Positions 5,910 to 7,185 of a DNA stretch of 7,185 nucleotides are shown piece after piece. The translations under genes were made by a program, and so were the position numbers. The stretch's first letter is position 1. Each line of letters begins with the position of its first letter. Under the pieces are notes generated by a model. The model was given only the letters and a program-made list of their open reading frames with translations, was not told the origin of the DNA and did no database searches. Origin of the DNA: CBDUBS01 sp965365445 (GTDB taxonomy: Bacteria > Bacteroidota > Rhodothermia > Rhodothermales > DASSAV01); NCBI GenBank assembly GCA_965365445.1, contig CBDUBS010000190.1:1-7185 (forward strand). Reading direction: 5' to 3'.

Positions 5910-7185
5910 ATGCCCACCGAACGATACCTGGTTGCCGCCCGGAAGTACCGCCCTCAGCGGTTCGATGAACTGGCGGCCCAGGAACACGTCACCGAGACGC
6001 TCAAAAACGCCATCCGGCTGGACCGGCTGGCTCACGCCTATCTATTCAGCGGTCCGCGCGGCGTAGGCAAGACGACGGCGGCCCGGATCCTGGCGAAAGC
6101 GATCAATTGCACCGCGCCGCCCGACGAGCGGGCCGACGGGGCGGAACCGTGCCGCCAATGCGACTCGTGCCGGTCGTTCGAGGAAGGGCGCAACCTGAGC
6201 ATCATCGAGATAGACGCCGCTTCAAACAATAAAGTGGAGGACATACGGGATTTGCGTGAGACCGTGCGAATCCCGCCGCAGGGGAGCCGGAAGAAGGTGT
6301 ACATCATCGACGAGGTACACATGCTCTCCAATTCGGCGTTCAATGCGCTGCTCAAGACGCTTGAAGAGCCGCCGCCCTACGTGTTGTTCATTTTTGCGAC
6401 CACGGAGCCCCACAAGGTCATTCCCACGATACTATCCCGGTGCCAGCGGTTCGATTTCCGGCGCATCCCTACACCGGATATCGTAAACCGGCTTACCGAT
6501 ATCTGCCGGTTGGAGCACATCACGGCGGACGACTCTTCGCTGTTACTCATTGCGAGGAAAGGAGACGGCGCCCTTAGGGATGCGCTTTCGGCGTTCGATC
6601 AGGCCGTATCCCTTTGCGGCGCCGACCTGAAATACGGGGATCTGGCCCAGGCCCTCGGCGTCGTGGACATCGACCTGTTCTTCGAGGTCACCCGGCACGT
6701 ACAGGCTCGGAGCGGCGCCGGTATGCTCCGGCTGGTGGAGCAAATCATCCATGCGGGGTACGACCTGAAAGAATTCCTGATCGGACTGGCGGAGCACCTC
6801 CGCAACCTGCTCGTCGCCCGGACGCTGCCCGATACGGCGCTCATCGAGGCGACGGAGATGAACCGGCAGCGGTATGCCTCCGAATGCAAGGGGTTTTCGG
6901 AACCGCAACTGCTCCGCCTGCTGTCGATGGCCGCCGAGACGGAAGAAAGACTGAAAAACAGCGTGCAGCCCCGGCTGATGCTCGAACTGACGCTGCTCAA
7001 GATGGCCGCCGTGGCCGACATGACGGACTTGCGGGAGGCGCTCCGGAAAATCGACCAGCTGGAGCAACACCACCGGGATGGAACGACGGACGGGCCTCCC
7101 CCGGTGCGGCAGAGTACGACGGAGCAGCGCCAGGCTTCGCCCGTGATGAAGGAAAACCTGGAGCCGGTGAAAACGGACCACCGGC
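5910..7185 (+). CDS. dnaX: DNA polymerase III clamp-loader subunit tau/gamma (5' part)
   Basis: The first 425 codons are visible; the reading frame is open to the window edge with no stop. DnaX is the ATPase motor of the clamp loader that places the sliding clamp on DNA during replication. The N-terminus (RYLVAARKYRPQRFDELAAQ) is the classic DnaX start and sets ATG 5910. Motifs in order: Walker A GPRGVGKT (48-55); zinc-binding Cys67, Cys81, Cys84 and Cys87; Walker B YIIDEVHM (131-138); sensor 1 FATTEP (162-167); SRC arginine finger (176-178); and sensor 2 GALRDAL (220-226). The collar domain III spans about 244-370 and ends with the QPRLMLELTLLKMA helix. After residue 385 the sequence becomes hydrophilic and Pro/Gln/Thr-rich, the start of the linker to the tau-specific part. 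No obvious A-rich slippery site for a gamma frameshift is seen in the visible part. No strong Shine-Dalgarno; the leader is 150 nt from the preceding gene. Confidence 0.97.
   Translation, partial: MPTERYLVAARKYRPQRFDELAAQEHVTETLKNAIRLDRLAHAYLFSGPRGVGKTTAARILAKAINCTAPPDERADGAEPCRQCDSCRSFEEGRNLSIIEIDAASNNKVEDIRDLRETVRIPPQGSRKKVYIIDEVHMLSNSAFNALLKTLEEPPPYVLFIFATTEPHKVIPTILSRCQRFDFRRIPTPDIVNRLTDICRLEHITADDSSLLLIARKGDGALRDALSAFDQAVSLCGADLKYGDLAQALGVVDIDLFFEVTRHVQARSGAGMLRLVEQIIHAGYDLKEFLIGLAEHLRNLLVARTLPDTALIEATEMNRQRYASECKGFSEPQLLRLLSMAAETEERLKNSVQPRLMLELTLLKMAAVADMTDLREALRKIDQLEQHHRDGTTDGPPPVRQSTTEQRQASPVMKENLEPVKTDHR

Noticed and set aside
5809..6066. Small + strand open frame beginning with ATG in the dnaX leader (85 codons)
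   Set aside because: It runs out of frame into dnaX, has no ribosome binding site and its sequence is Pro/Arg-rich without recognisable features.
6543..7181. Antisense open frame (212 codons) inside dnaX
   Set aside because: The sense strand is an unambiguous DnaX domain II/III; the reverse product is an Arg/His/Gln-rich shadow.
1..7185. Search for CRISPR arrays, insertion sequences, toxin-antitoxin, phage or defence genes
   Set aside because: No direct repeats with spacers, transposase motifs or terminal inverted repeats seen; all long genes belong to ordinary core families.

Overview
The window is a GC-rich chromosomal segment (about 60% GC by eye) with tightly packed genes, all on the + strand. 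The Bat (Bacteroides aerotolerance) gene order batB-batC-batD-batE points to the Bacteroidota/Rhodothermota group. High GC, full-length genes and the style of the RDD and DnaX proteins make a Rhodothermales-like bacterium (relatives of Rhodothermus or Salinibacter) my best guess. That placement is inference from gene content, not from a database comparison.

Positions 1-3860 hold the distal part of a bat operon: the 3' end of batB, then complete batC (TPR lipoprotein), batD (large secreted/anchored protein) and batE (TPR, two membrane spans, SH3-like domain). The genes overlap or nearly touch: ATGA between batB and batC, 3 nt between batC and batD, and a 14-nt overlap of batD with batE. They are therefore very probably co-transcribed and translationally coupled. 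In the usual layout a MoxR ATPase, a DUF58 protein and batA lie upstream, outside this window. The products form a membrane and periplasmic assembly whose biochemical role is still poorly defined.

Positions 3930-4568 encode a complete type II thymidine kinase (tdk) with all expected motifs. A weak intrinsic terminator overlaps its stop codon. Positions 4659-5759 carry two related RDD-family membrane proteins, an old tandem duplication. The second has a Pro/Ala-rich N-terminal extension, a good ribosome binding site and a locally AT-rich upstream region with a possible Bacteroidota-type promoter. From 5910 to the window end runs the 5' part of dnaX (clamp loader tau/gamma), which has no stop codon inside the window.

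Most of the window is ordinary housekeeping sequence, and I see no mobile element, CRISPR array, tRNA, rRNA or defence system. The least explained items are a compact 47-nt element between the second RDD gene and dnaX that can fold as a three-way junction, and a strong Shine-Dalgarno-like sequence inside batD, placed correctly for a start at a non-start codon (GTA) just before the signal peptide. I did not find a convincing new biological system.
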